Positions 44,189 to 54,991 of a stretch of DNA of 64,000 nucleotides are shown one piece after another. The stretch is from Emiliania huxleyi CCMP1516. Lineage: Eukaryota; Haptophyta; Isochrysidales; Noelaerhabdaceae. A program made the translations under genes and the position numbers. The stretch's first letter is position 1. Each line of letters begins with the position of its first letter. Where the stretch lies: contig NW_005196981.1 in assembly GCF_000372725.1 (NCBI RefSeq), forward strand, positions 259,325 to 323,324. Direction: 5' to 3'. The notes under the pieces are model-generated. The model was not told the origin of the DNA. It saw nothing but the letters and a program-made list of their open reading frames with translations, and ran no database searches.

Positions 44189-47048
44189 ATGGCGGTCGCG
44201 CTGCTATGGCTCACGTCGCTCTCGAGCACGCTCGCCATCCTGGAGGCGGGTGGCTTCGTCGCGACGCCGCGCTTTGCGCTGGTCACGAGGGAAGTGGAGG
44301 TCCGCTGTTTTGCGCAGTGCCTCCTCCCACTCCTCCCTTCCCATTCGGGAACCCTCAATTGAGCATAGGTGCTGGTCGACCAGACCACGCGGCTGCGGGA
44401 CGAGTACGTCGCCTGCGTCGCCGACTCGCTGACCCGCTGCAATTTGACGCTCACCGATGCGGTGGACGGCGAGCTGCAGCGCGCAGCGTCAGCGCGGGCG
44501 CACAACCGGCGACTGGTCGAGGATGCGGAGGGCCTGTACCGCCGGTGCCGCGCCGCTCGCATCCGTGGGGAGGCGGCGGTGGCGCAGTGGCGAGCTGCGA
44601 GCCCGCTGCCTTCGAGCCCCTACGCACTCAGCTGCTCCGCCGCCGAGCAGGCGGGCCTGCAGGCGGCGCAGGGCGACGTGGACGCCGAGCTTGCGGCGGT
44701 GCACGCGGTGAATGACGAGTACGCCAACAAGTCGCAGGGGACCGTCGCCCTCCTCGTCGGGCAGATTGAGGCGCGTGGGCGGTACGACCGGGAGTACCTG
44801 CACAACAAGACGCTCGCACACGTGCGGCTGAGGCAGCTGCGGCTCAGCCTCACCGCCAACTTCTCCGCCGACCTCTCCCTCCGGCTCGGCTCTCTGAACC
44901 TCTCCCTGCTCCTGGCCTGCGCGACGCTCTCGCCGAGCCATCGATGCCCCGGCGAGTCTCTCCGCGACATGGTCAGCGCCTCGCAGCAGCGGCTCTACTC
45001 GAGCTACACCGGCGCGGTGCGGGCGTGGGGCGACAGCGTGGGACGCGTGGAGAACTACGCGGACGCGGCGCAGGACCGGCTGGCGTCAGCCGCGAATGCG
45101 CTCGCCGCAATCGCTGCCTGGTTTGGCCGAAACTTCCCTGAGTTTCAAGGCTCGCTCCCCGGTGGCGTGCCTTGGCCATCGCTCGGCCTCGGCGCCTTTG
45201 GGCTCGATATCGGCGACATTGCACCCATCGCGCCGCCCCTCTCGATCGACGAGATGTGGCAGCGCGTCAGTGAGGTGGTGGCGCGCTACGAGGAGAACCT
45301 TGCGCTCGCGACGAGCGAGGTGAATGCGGATGGAAGCCTCCTGCAGGCTGACGCGTAGACGTGGTTGCGTGGCGTCGATTCTGTCCCCGTCACGACCCGC
45401 TCCCACTCTCAGGAGAACCTCGAGCGACTCGACGCGGGCCTCTCCTTCTTTGACGACTACGACCCACCGCAGATCGACGCGCTGTCGCTGCAGCGCGACC
45501 ACCGGCGCGCCTCCGACTCGTTTGGGGCCGACTCGCTGCAAACGGCCAAGCGGCTTGGCGGCCAAAACGACGTGAGCGACAGCAGTGATGAGCCTCTCGC
45601 GGGCAGTGCCAACGCGAGCGGCACCGTGCGCTTCTCGCGCTGGCTCTCCTACGCGCGCGACCTCACCTTCTTCAAGCGGCTCGAGCTATCCAACCCGGGC
45701 ATCGACTTCGAGTGGCTGGCCGAGCGTGTTCAGCTCATGCGTGCCGTGCTGCTTGGCTGCGACTACACGTACCGGGCAGTTGTCACGGCGATGCGCCTAG
45801 GAGCGGGTAGGGCTCGCCAACACCACTGACACAACCGGTGAAATGCGCCCCCCCTCCCTCGACCCTCCTCAGTTGGCTTGGATCTTCCGCTTTTGGGGTC
45901 GCTCAGCTCTGCCCGTGCCACCCGTGGACGTAACGACGACGGCCGAGAGCCGCCGATTGACAGTCTTTCACCAATCGCAGACTCAGTTCCTCGCGTCGGT
46001 GATGACTCACACAGCGACTCTCGCGTCCATCTGGGCGATCGGCGCGCTCATCGCCGGCAGCCTCGCATGGGGCGCCTACCAGCCGTGGCTCGACGCCTAT
46101 CGCGACGGCTGCACCGCGACGGTGCGTGGCGAGGACGGCCGAAGGGTGGTGATTGCGACGGGCAACACAGCGCTGGCTTCGAACCTGTACGCGATGGCCT
46201 TCAACGCAGCGTCGTCCGCGGGCAACAAGGACCGGATGCAGGGCCTCGACCTCTACGACGTGGAGGTGGACAGGCGTTGCGACGAGCATGCGCCGCAGAC
46301 GACCGTTGAGCACGAGGGGACTGTGCGTCGGCTCGCGGCCGCCATCGACGCCCACGCAGCGGTGGCGAATGAGATGCGGATGATGCGAACGTGCCTCGAC
46401 GTGGCCAGGATCGACGCCGAGTTGATTATCCACGCCGACGTTGCGGCAGACAGCTCTGCTCTGCTCGCCCATGCTCTGGCGGAGCCCGCTTGCGACGAAA
46501 CGGTCTCAAACAGCTCCCTGCCGCTCGGCTCCTTTGATTGCGTTGGAGCACTGCCAGACTGCATGATGGACTGCGCGGAGCTCTCTGATGATCAGGGCAA
46601 GGACGCGTCTGGTCTGAGCGGCTTCGCAACCGGCGCGGCATGCACCGCCGAGTGGTGGTTCCACTCGTGGCTGGTCAACTTGGCGGCCTGCGCCGTGGTG
46701 TACTTGTTGGCAAACGGAGGCCGTGTCCTCTTTGTATGGGTGCGCCTGTGCCGCACGTAGCCGCCCCTTATCCCGTGCGCCCGAGCGTAGCCCCGTGCTA
46801 CGCAGGGCCTCGTGCGGCTGCTCTGGGACCAGCTCAACACGGGCCTATTCGCATTTGTCGGCACCTGCGACGCGAGAGGAGAGGGCACGTACGACGAGGC
46901 CGTCCTCGCGGGCAGGATCCGCGGCATGCTGGGCAGCCTCAAGGCCACTGGCGGACTCATGATCTTTGCGGCTGCCGTGATGCAGGTCCCGTGGGTGGCT
47001 GGGTTGATCTGGGTCGTGCCAGAGGTGGCGTACACCTCGCTAACGTGA
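44189..47048 (+). CDS. Multi-pass membrane protein with large helical ectodomain, unknown family
   Basis: Five exons (44189-44299, 44369-45319, 45413-45802, 45873-46739, 46806-47048) join in phase 0, about 853 aa. The intron after exon 3 appears to be GC-AG. The N-terminus MAVALLWLTSLSSTLAILEA is a signal or anchor. Residues 40-400 are helical with paired Cys and N-glycosylation sites (NLT, NKS, NKT, NFS), probably an extracellular coiled-coil region. Membrane segments follow: AVVTAMRLGLAWIFRFW, ASIWAIGALIAGSLAWGAY, WLVNLAACAVVYLLANGG and LMIFAAAVMQVPWVAGLIWVV. I cannot assign a family. The general plan recalls DC-STAMP or prominin-type proteins, but no diagnostic motif supports either. Confidence 0.68.
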
Positions 47049-47526
47049 GAGAAAGGCGCTCTGCTTTGATTTTACATACGACGACGATGTGTACATACGA
47101 CGATGTGTCGCGTGTTCAAGTTCATCTCCTCTCAACGTGGACTCCGTCGCTCATGATACACGCGCTTGCGATGCTGACCCCCATGCGTTCCCGCCACTGT
47201 ACCTGGATTGCTCTCAATCCTGTTGTCGCCTGATACTATTTCGCCCTCTGTGGGAGGCGGTCCAGTGAGCAGCTGCCACCACGCCAAGCTGCCCACGACA
47301 GCGCCGCACATCTCAGTCATGGAGGTGCGGCGGCCAATGCCTCGGTGCAGTGCACTGGTTACCCGGAACGTGTTTGGCTCCACCACCGAGGACGGGCGGT
47401 AATTGGCCAGCGTTGGATGAGCAGAACCAGATTCGCTGCGTGAAGTGCCACGCTGCCGTCGAACTGAAGAAGGCACGCCAGGGTGCGCGGCGTCACTTCG
47501 AGACAGAGAGCATCCCATGACAGAGC
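47049..47526. other. Intergenic, no feature seen
   Basis: This lies between the convergent 3' ends of the membrane-protein gene and the next minus-strand frame. No repeat or convincing gene is visible. Confidence 0.55.
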
Positions 47527-48522
47527 TCAACGCTCGCCCAGTCGACGCGCAACCCTGGACGGCGCTCTGTGTTCGGCGTCCAACGGGCTTGCTCCAAAAG
47601 GGCTCGCTCGAGGAAACGGTGTCGGCGGCGCACCTGGCGGGAGGGGACAGTGTCCTGGACGAGGAGAAATCGCGCGGCTACCGACTTGTGAGTGTGTGTG
47701 TGCTTCACACACTACCGACTTGTGTGTCTTGTGAGCCTTTTGTGTCTGTGTGTCGCTCGTGCGTGTCGTCATCATCTGTCTAGCGTCCACCCATACCGCG
47801 TTGGTGTCCACGCTCTGGGTGGTAGTGGCGGCGCTCCAAGAGTACATACACACATAAGAGTGGTGCTCTTGGGAAGAGGTTCCTCCTTTCCGCTCCCCCC
47901 CCCAAGGCGCGAGACACACGTCCAGTCCGAGCCTGGCTGGATCTTCAGACTTCACCTTTGATTGATTCATCTCCCGCTCGAACTCGCGCCACCGCTTCAG
48001 CACGTCGCCGCATAGCCTGTTCATGTGGTAGCCGAGCGGCGCGAGCATCGGCGCCGCCCGCTCCGCCGCGATGGGTTGATGCAGCACCGCCGCCACGATG
48101 GCGCTCGGCCTCCGCATCGGCGCGCCTCCCAGCGACGCCGTGGTGTCCGCGGCCGCGAGCGGCCCCAGCAGCGCCGCCTGCGCCGCCGTCTGCTCCTCCG
48201 CCGCCCTCCGCCTCTTCTCCTTCGGCGCATCGGCCCACCCCTGGTGCTGCTCGGCGCGCCGCTCGCCCTTCTCGAGCCTCTCCCTCTTCGTGGGCGGACG
48301 GGCGTACGCGAACAGCTCGTCGGCGTCGCCCGCCGCCGCCCGCCTTTCCGCGGGCACGGTGCGCACCGCCTCCGCCGTCCACGCCTCCCGCAACGCCGCG
48401 CCCCGGCCCTCGCCGAGCCGCTGGAATGGTCCGCCGCCGTCGGCGTTCGCCGCCGCCGCGGCCCAGGCCGCCGCGGTCAGCGCCGCGCCCTGACCGACGA
48501 ACGCGCACAGCGGATCCGGCAT
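47527..48522 (-). CDS. Hypothetical protein; only the N-terminal two-thirds look coding
   Basis: The ATG at 48522 (MPDPLCAFVGQGAALTAAAW) opens a frame with protein-like sequence to about 47950: a Lys/Arg/Glu-rich helical stretch (RPPTKRERLEKGERRAEQHQG, shortened here) and LGYHMNRLCGDVLKRWREFE. The frame continues to 47527, but the last 110 codons read a GTGTGT-rich simple region and lack protein character, so the true end is probably an intron or stop near 47940. I do not recognise a domain. It would be a small basic, possibly nuclear protein. Confidence 0.45.
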   Translation of the reverse strand: MPDPLCAFVGQGAALTAAAWAAAAANADGGGPFQRLGEGRGAALREAWTAEAVRTVPAERRAAAGDADELFAYARPPTKRERLEKGERRAEQHQGWADAPKEKRRRAAEEQTAAQAALLGPLAAADTTASLGGAPMRRPSAIVAAVLHQPIAAERAAPMLAPLGYHMNRLCGDVLKRWREFEREMNQSKVKSEDPARLGLDVCLAPWGGERKGGTSSQEHHSYVCMYSWSAATTTQSVDTNAVWVDARQMMTTRTSDTQTQKAHKTHKSVVCEAHTHSQVGSRAISPRPGHCPLPPGAPPTPFPRASPFGASPLDAEHRAPSRVARRLGER

Positions 48523-49779
48523 CTGGCCCGCGCATCATCGATTCATTATCTTACGTCCGTCCCGCCGGCCAGACTCCACATCACCTCAACGTAAACGAAC
48601 ATTGATGGGAAGGCGAAACACAGTCCGACCAACGACTGGGACACTAACGCGGTAGGGTGGACGCAGGACGGGCGATGACGGTCATACAGGAGCGACACAC
48701 AGAACCACAAGACAACGAAGACACTCAGCCAACGGGGCGGCTGCCACACATCCTGAGCGAACTTCCCTAGTCACCCGCGGCTGGACTCCATCCGGCACGC
48801 GTCGCTGGGCGCTCAGAGCTGCGTCCCCTGCTCGCCACCCCGACGCCCAAGGCGCCCGAGCGAACGACAGGCGGCACGCGAAGACTGGTTGCAATCCCGC
48901 CGACCGCCAGGCCGCGGGATGATGTGTGCGTGGTCATGTAGTGGGTCTCGGAAGCTCCCCTCTCGGGCTAGGGGCCAGCCCCTCTCCCTTGCCCTCGGAA
49001 CAGTGTGTCCGAGTCGAGGCGTGTGCTTGCCGGTCGACGGCCGCGCGCGGTTGGCATTGTGACGAAGGGTGTGCGCGGCCGCGGCGCGCCCGCCATGGCT
49101 TGGCGCGGCGCGCCTACCAGCGGCAGTTGTCGAGGCACGGGAACGCTTACCCGGGGTCATCCTCTGAGCCTGGTCGTCGGCGCCGCGATGCCACGGCGGC
49201 GCATTCGACGTCGTCGGCGCGCTGCCCTGCGGTGAGCCCCGCCGCACGTGGCGACGGCCGCAGGTTGGCCCGGTGCAGCGCGCCCTGGCCGCAGACTGAA
49301 GAACGGCCACGAGGGGTGTGTGATGTGCGGTGCGGGGTGTGAGGGGGCTGCGGCCTTTGTGTGTGCGCGCGCGCCGCTGCCGCTCGTGGTGTTTGAACTG
49401 AAGAGGGGGGGTCGGCCTTGAGAGCTTACGGGTGGTCTCACCGCGCCAGAGGCTCTGCCTCTCCTCTCGGGGATTGGACTGAGGGATAGGGGCGGGGGAT
49501 CCTCCCTCTTCCCACCATCGATGCCGGGGCTCAACCAATCCGGAGAGGTCATTACCATTCCTCCATACATCCTCCCAGCTTCATCGGCGGGCGTCTGGGA
49601 GTGTGTCGTCAACTGGCCGGGGTGGGGTGGGGTTCGTGAGTCCGGGAATTTAAGAAAGAACCCCGCAAAAAGAATTTAAACAACCCAACTCTCTCTCACA
49701 GCAGACAGGCTCGACACCGGGTGCGAACTAAGAAAGAAAGAAAGAGAACACACAACCCAAGGGAGGGATGGGAGGACGG
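48523..49779. other. Intergenic region ending in repeat A
   Basis: Long frames exist here but have poor composition and no domain. Repeat A (minus orientation) occupies 49729-49773, directly against the LTR element. The segment 49620-49720 is AT-richer (TTTAAGAAAG, AAAGAATTTAAA). Confidence 0.55.
49729..49773 (-). repeat. Dispersed repeat A, copy 3
   Basis: The run AAGAAAGAAAGAAAGAG is followed by ACCCAAGGGAGGGATGGGAG, the reverse complement of the copies at 11165 and 43852. The LTR element inserted six bases beyond it. Confidence 0.75.
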
Positions 49780-50006
49780 TGTCAGGAGACGGAACACGGA
49801 GGAGCTGTATAGGTCACTAGAGACCCACACCATCGCTACATCACCACAGCCACCAAGTCGGATACAAGTCGATGACAATGTACGCGGCAGGAGAAACCCA
49901 ACAGCATGACAATGTGCGCGGCAGGACAAACCAAACATGAGACACGGTTACACAAGGACGGTCAGGCTACGGTCAGGAAGTAGGTTTGAGTTCACACTCT
50001 CCAACA
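49780..50006 (-). repeat. LTR (3' in element orientation)
   Basis: 227 bp, TGT...ACA ends, preceded in the element's direction by the polypurine tract AATGGGGGAG. Confidence 0.9.
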
Positions 50007-51251
50007 CTCCCCCATTGTCTCCGCATTCTTCATGAATGAGGATGCGGCAGACAACAACAGCAGAGTGTGAATGTGTCTGAGCGTAGGTATGCCGGTTACC
50101 CGCCGGCGTCTCGCGGGGCTGGCTAAGCGTCCAACCTTGCGTCTTCGCGAAGGATGGTCTTGCTTGTTGGCAAGACTTGCGCGCTAAGATGATCCAGTGA
50201 AGGGGTCAAAGCGCGGCCGAGTGGGCGGAGAGAGAGAAAGGGGAGATAATGAACAGGAGCTCGTTGTGGAGCTCGGTCATGGCGCGCCGCGAGCTGCAAT
50301 CCGGGCTGAGCGTCGCGGGGCGGCGGCTTGAGCGGGCGCGGCAGGCGCGGCGGGCGCGGGAGCGGCAGCGGGGGCGCCCCCTTGCGGCGCGGCGATTGGG
50401 CCGTTGGGAGGCCTCGCCGCGTTGACGCGGATGAGCGCATCAGGGACGTGAGGACGATCTTCAATGCCCCGAACGTTGATGTTGCGCCACGGGCCGCCGA
50501 CGTCGGAGATGGCAGGCTCAGTCTCAGACGTCCAGACGGCAGAGACGCTCGTAGAGGCGCATTGGACTTCTTGCCAGAGGCGTTGGACAGCGGGACGGGC
50601 TAGCGCGAGGAGGCGAGACGAGGAAGAGACAGCAATGAGGTAGAGTGGCATTGCCACGTCGAACAGATGCCCAACACTCCCCCACGACGTGGTAATCGCC
50701 ACACAAGGCAGAGAGGGCGTGTCGATCGTCGCGTGTTCATCGCGTACAGCTCCGGTCGTGTCGAGCGGCGACGTCGGAAGTAGCGGCGGCGAAAGGCAGG
50801 GTCCACATTCGGTGCGAGATCTTTGCGGTAACTGCCGTTGCAGCAGCCCGAGAGCTGGTAGCGGAGGCAGCAGCTGCGATGGTGGTCCGTAGGCGAGGAG
50901 AACGGACCGGTAAGGAGAAGCAAGAGGGGATACTCGTGTCCACACAGCCGCAGTGCTGGCGGAGATGCGCTCTGTCGCAGAAGATCCGCAAGCACCCAAG
51001 TTGATGTTGCGGTTGTACTCATTCTGCTCAGCCTCCGAGCCAAGCAGTTGGCGGCCGCTGTGCCACCGTGCGCCGAGCCTCTGTGCCCAGCCAATCACCA
51101 CGGCTCGCCTCTGTGCCCATGGCGCCAGCCAACGTATCGAGCGTAAGCCGGAAATGCTGTGCGGCAACACATCTCGCTTGTGTGCCGCACCAGCTCTCAT
51201 GTCGGCCTCAGTGCCGCACTGCTCACTCCGTGCACTCACCGGTCGGTACCA

Positions 51252-51478
51252 TGTCAGGAGACGGAACACGGAGATTTTGTATAGGTCACTAGAGACCCAC
51301 ACCATCGCTACATCACCACAGCCACCAAGTCGGATACAAGTCGATGACAATGTACGCGGCAGGAGAAACCCAACAGCATGACAATGTGCGCGGCAGGACA
51401 AACCAAACATGAGACACGGTTACACAAGGACGGTCAGGCTACGGTCAGGAAGTAGGTTTGAGTTCACACTCTCCAACA
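51252..51478 (-). repeat. LTR (5' in element orientation)
   Basis: 227 bp, near-identical to the other LTR and followed on the minus strand by TGGTACCGACC (primer-binding-site candidate). Confidence 0.9.
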
Positions 51479-51609
51479 GACGGCAGGTGCGAATGGAGTC
51501 AAAATTCTTGTTGCGCGCCGCCGCCGCGCGCAGCCCAATTGGAAGTTTTGCGCCTCCTTCCCCACGCCGCCCCAACCAAGCGTGCAGAGAAGTTTGACCT
51601 AACGAGGAC

Positions 51610-53392
51610 ATGGCGTGCATGCCCTTCGCGTGCGAGCTAAACAGGAACGGCGCTTGCCTGGCCGTGTTCGACTGCCGCTGCACGGACGAGGCGTATCCCG
51701 GCTGCGATGCCGGCGGCTGCTGCATCGCCGACGTGTGCCAGAAGATCGGGTGCGTGGCCAGCTCCTGCTCGCTGAGTGGCTGCAACGCGACGACGCCACA
51801 CCAGCCGCCTGCAGCGCCGCGGCCGCCGCAGCCGCCGCCCTCTCCCGCGCCGCCGCTGCAGCCTCCGGCGCTTCCGCCGGCTCCGCCGCCGCCGCCGCCG
51901 CGGCCACCGACATCGCCGCCAGCGCCTCCTCCGAGCTCGCCTCCCTCGCCGCCCCCCCCATCGCCGCCGCCGCTTCCGCCGCCGCCCTCCTTCCCGCCAC
52001 GGCTACCCGACTTCATGCCGCAGCTGCCGCCGCCTCCGCCATCGCTGCCACCGCCCTGGCCACCGCCGACGCCGCCGCCGCCGGACCGTCCGCCGCCCAG
52101 CGCCCCACCGGGCCATCCGCTGCCGCTGCCGCCGCCGCCGCAGTCTCCGTCGCCATCGCCGCCGCCTCCAGCCTCTCCGCCTCCGAGCATGCCTCCAGCG
52201 CCGCCACCCTCCCCTCTGGCGCCGCCCGCCCCGCCACCCGACGAGCCGCCGCCAGCGCCGCCGCCGCCGAGCTCGCCGCCGCCGCGGCCGCCGCCGGCCT
52301 CGCCGCCGCCACTCCCAGCAGCGCCGCCAGGCAGCCCTCCGCTCCCGCTGTCGCCGCCGCCGCCGCCCCTGCCGCCGCCGCCAAGCTTCCCGCCCACCCT
52401 GCCGGCTGAACGGCCGCAGCTCCCGCCGCCTCCGCCCAACTCGCCTCCACCGGCGCCGCCGCCACCTTCCCTGCCGCCCCCCTCGAGCCCGCCACCGAGG
52501 TCACCGCCGCCGTCGCCGCTGCCGCCCTCGCCGCCGCCGCCTGCCCCTCCCTCGCCCTTGCCGCCGCCGCCGCCGCCGTCGCCGCCTCCGCCGCCTCCGT
52601 CCGCCCCGCCGCCGCCTCCGTCGCCGCCGAGACCCGACTCGACTCGGGCGGTGGTGCTCGTCCTCCACCTCGTGGACGGCAAGACGCCCAAGCCGCTCGT
52701 CACCGCCTCCGCCTTCCAGGCAGCGCACGCCGCCTCCCCCCTCCCCGCCCGGCACACCCTCACCAACACACACCGCCTCCCGCCGCCTCCCACCGCCTCC
52801 CGCCGCCTCCCACCGCCTCCCACCACCTCCCACCGCCTCCCGCCAGGCGGCGAGGCCGCGCATGCTCTCCTCGGTCGCCTCCCTCCTCGGCGTCCGCGTC
52901 GAACGCCTCTCGACGACAGCAGAGCCGCGGACCGTCGGCGACGGGTCGGCGGTCGCCGTCGAGCTGCTGATCGCGGACGACCCGTCCGCAAAGTCGGCGG
53001 AGGAGGCGGCCACGGAGCTCGTCGAGCTCGGCGCCGGTCGACTCTCCTACGAGCTCCTCGTCCCCGTCGACTCGGTCCGCCACTCGCCCCGCGACCTCGA
53101 GCGGCCCCGCACGGCGCTCGCCAGCAGCCTCGACGCGCTCGGCTGGGCGGCGGGCGCCGTCCTCGTGCTCGGCGCGGCGTGGATCGCCACCGCGGTGCAC
53201 GGCAGACACCGCCTGGCGGCGAAGCGGTCGTACGCGCACGGCGCGCTCGAGATGACGGGCCCGATCGGAGACGGGTTGGAAGGGACGGAGCCCGACTGGC
53301 GCGGCGAGGGCACTGGCGGTGGTAGAACGCCGCTGCAGGAGTGGTCAGACGACGCCGACGCCGAGCCATCGCTGTGGGAGCGTCCCTTATAG
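51610..53392 (+). CDS. Hydroxyproline-rich (pherophorin/extensin-like) single-pass membrane protein
   Basis: Exons 51610-52719 and 52847-53392 (GC-AG intron of 127 bp, CAG|GCAGCG...CCAG|GCGGCG, phase 0) give 551 aa. Residues 3-60 are Cys-rich (CRCTDEAYPGCDAGGCC). Residues 65-345 are dense PPSPPPP-type repeats, the substrate of prolyl hydroxylation and O-glycosylation in algal walls. A globular segment follows (MLSSVASLLGVRVERLSTT, VAVELLIADDPSAKSAEEAA), then one membrane helix (ALGWAAGAVLVLGAAWIATAV) and an acidic cytoplasmic tail. No signal peptide is seen at this ATG, so a 5' exon is probably missing or lies beyond the LTR element 131 bp upstream. The intron consists of CACCGCCTCC-type minisatellite. 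Confidence 0.72.
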
Positions 53393-54991
53393 CAGCGGTG
53401 TGGGTGTGTTTCTTCTTTCGAGCTATCCGATTTAGGGAAATGACGTTGGCGCCACGCGCCCGCGGCTGAGGCCGTGTCCGGGTGACGCCTACCGGCGCGT
53501 GAGGGAGGGTGTCGCGAAAAACGTGAAAAACGGTGAAATCCGTCTAACTGCCATGTCACGGCCGGTCGGCTGCTGCTCTCGCCACGCTGGCGGCGCGGTC
53601 TGGTGCCGCGGCGCCCAGCTCTCCTGTGGGCTCGCGGCGGCTCGCCGCCGCGGTGCCGAACAATGTGACCAGTCCGGATTCGTCCCGGCGTGCCGCCGGT
53701 GCCGCTTCCTCGCTGATTTTTGGCTCGACCAGTTTGTCGACAAAGTTGCCTCCGAGCTCCTGCTGCTCGACTGCGCGGCGGAACCGGCCCATCGCGGCTG
53801 AGACGTGATGCGCCGGCACCGGGGCAACGGCGCGGGACCATTTCCAGGCTCTCTCGAGCAACCTCAAAATTGGCCGATTTTGTGGATCTCAACCCTGCTG
53901 CTCTCTGACCACAACCTCGCGGCCCGCTGCGCGGCTCTCCAAGCGCGAGAGGAGTCGTCTACGAGGCGGCGGCGAGCGCAGGCGGCGGCGGCGCGGCGGC
54001 GCGGCGGCGGATCGCGGCGCAGACAACGGCAGCAATCTGGCTGCTGCTTGCTGCTGCAGCTGCAGCAGCTGCTGCTGCTGCTCCGCTGATTGTGGACACA
54101 ATTCCTCCGCTCACCCCGCCCGCCCGCCCCGCCCCGCCCGCCCGCCTCTCCCCGCTTCCCCGCCCGCCCGCCCGCCCGACCGACCGCCCGCCCGCCCGAC
54201 CACCCATTCCCATCACCATCTCACATACCTTCATATAGGCGCTCGAGACCTCCTCTCGCTGCCTACTCGCTGCCTCGAGGGCGGAGGGGAAGACGTCGAG
54301 CTGAGCTTGCCTCGCTTGTACTGAGGCCCCTCCCCGAAAGGCAAGTCTTAGTCACACGAAACCCGAGACCCCTCCCCCCCACCCCAATCCCCCCACCCCC
54401 TTGCTCCCCTCCCCCCCTCGGGAGGGCCGAACTGAGGCGCCCGTGGGGACCCCGCAATTCCCTCCCCCCCTCGGAGGGGGCCGGATGGAGGCGTACCCCG
54501 AGGGCCCCGCTCTTTCCTCGCATAGCGGCCACTCTTCGGATCGCTGGTCGAGCGACCCGGGGGATGCCCCGCGCGCCTGACCCAGGCGCGAGAAACGAAT
54601 CTGCGAGGCGTGGCCGCATATGCGGCCCGATGGGGAGGAACGGGGCGAGCCCCCTCCAACCCACCCGCGCTAGGTCTCGGGTTTGACGCATGGGGTCACT
54701 CCCGCGAAACTCGTGAATCGTGAACTAGCCGGGGCAGTCGGAGAAGGGGCAACTCCGTGCACTGACGGTCGGCCGTCAGAAAACACGCCTCCGTGGCTCG
54801 GGTTACACCAATCCTCGCTACCCAACGCGGCCAAAGGATATCCACCTCGAGAACCTCGAGAGAAGGTGAAATCAATTCGGCTTATCTCGCAGCGCTGTCC
54901 CGCGCGCTGTCTGTCCAAGCCGCAGCCGCCTCCCGCCTCGCCACCGTGGCCGCAGTGTGGTCCAACAGTGTCTCGATCTGCAGCATCTCGA
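53393..54991. other. Long intergenic region, no secure gene
   Basis: A minus-strand stretch at about 53820-53600 reads protein-like (RRAVEQQELGGNFVDKLVEP) but has no partner exons or domain. The 54040-54080 stretch is CTG/CAG-rich, 54110-54200 is C-rich (CCGCCCGCC) and 54360-54500 is C/T-rich. The stretch from about 54700 to 54991 is the 5' flank of the FBPase-like gene and stays open in its frame. Confidence 0.5.

Larger units (their letters stand above)
49780..51478 (-). mobile_element. Non-autonomous Ty1/copia-type LTR retroelement with 5-bp target duplication
   Basis: LTRs of 227 bp lie at 49780-50006 and 51252-51478. They begin TGTCAGGAG and end CTCCAACA on the plus strand (TGTTGGAG...CTGACA on the minus) and differ only at one four-base cluster (GAGC versus ATTT). 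GACGG flanks both ends (49775-49779 and 51479-51483). Read on the minus strand, the first LTR is followed at once by TGGTACCGACC, a primer-binding-site-like sequence (TGGTA, initiator-Met tRNA type). The second is preceded by AATGGGGGAG, a polypurine tract. The interior is only 1,245 bp with no protease, integrase or reverse transcriptase. A remnant PRRSARIAARG resembles the RRSSR segment after copia integrases. It would need enzymes from a full-length relative. Confidence 0.9.

Noticed and set aside
48813-49538. Minus-strand frame with HDHAHIIPRPGG...N, resembling an HNH nuclease core
   Set aside because: Only one short match, no Cys pairs or second His, and the surrounding translation is Arg/Pro/Ser low complexity. 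Chance similarity in GC-rich DNA is more likely.
53556-53867. Possible small minus-strand gene (MGRFRRAVEQQELGGNFVDK)
   Set aside because: The stretch reads protein-like, but no partner exon, domain or repeat support was found, so it is left as a note in the intergenic entry.
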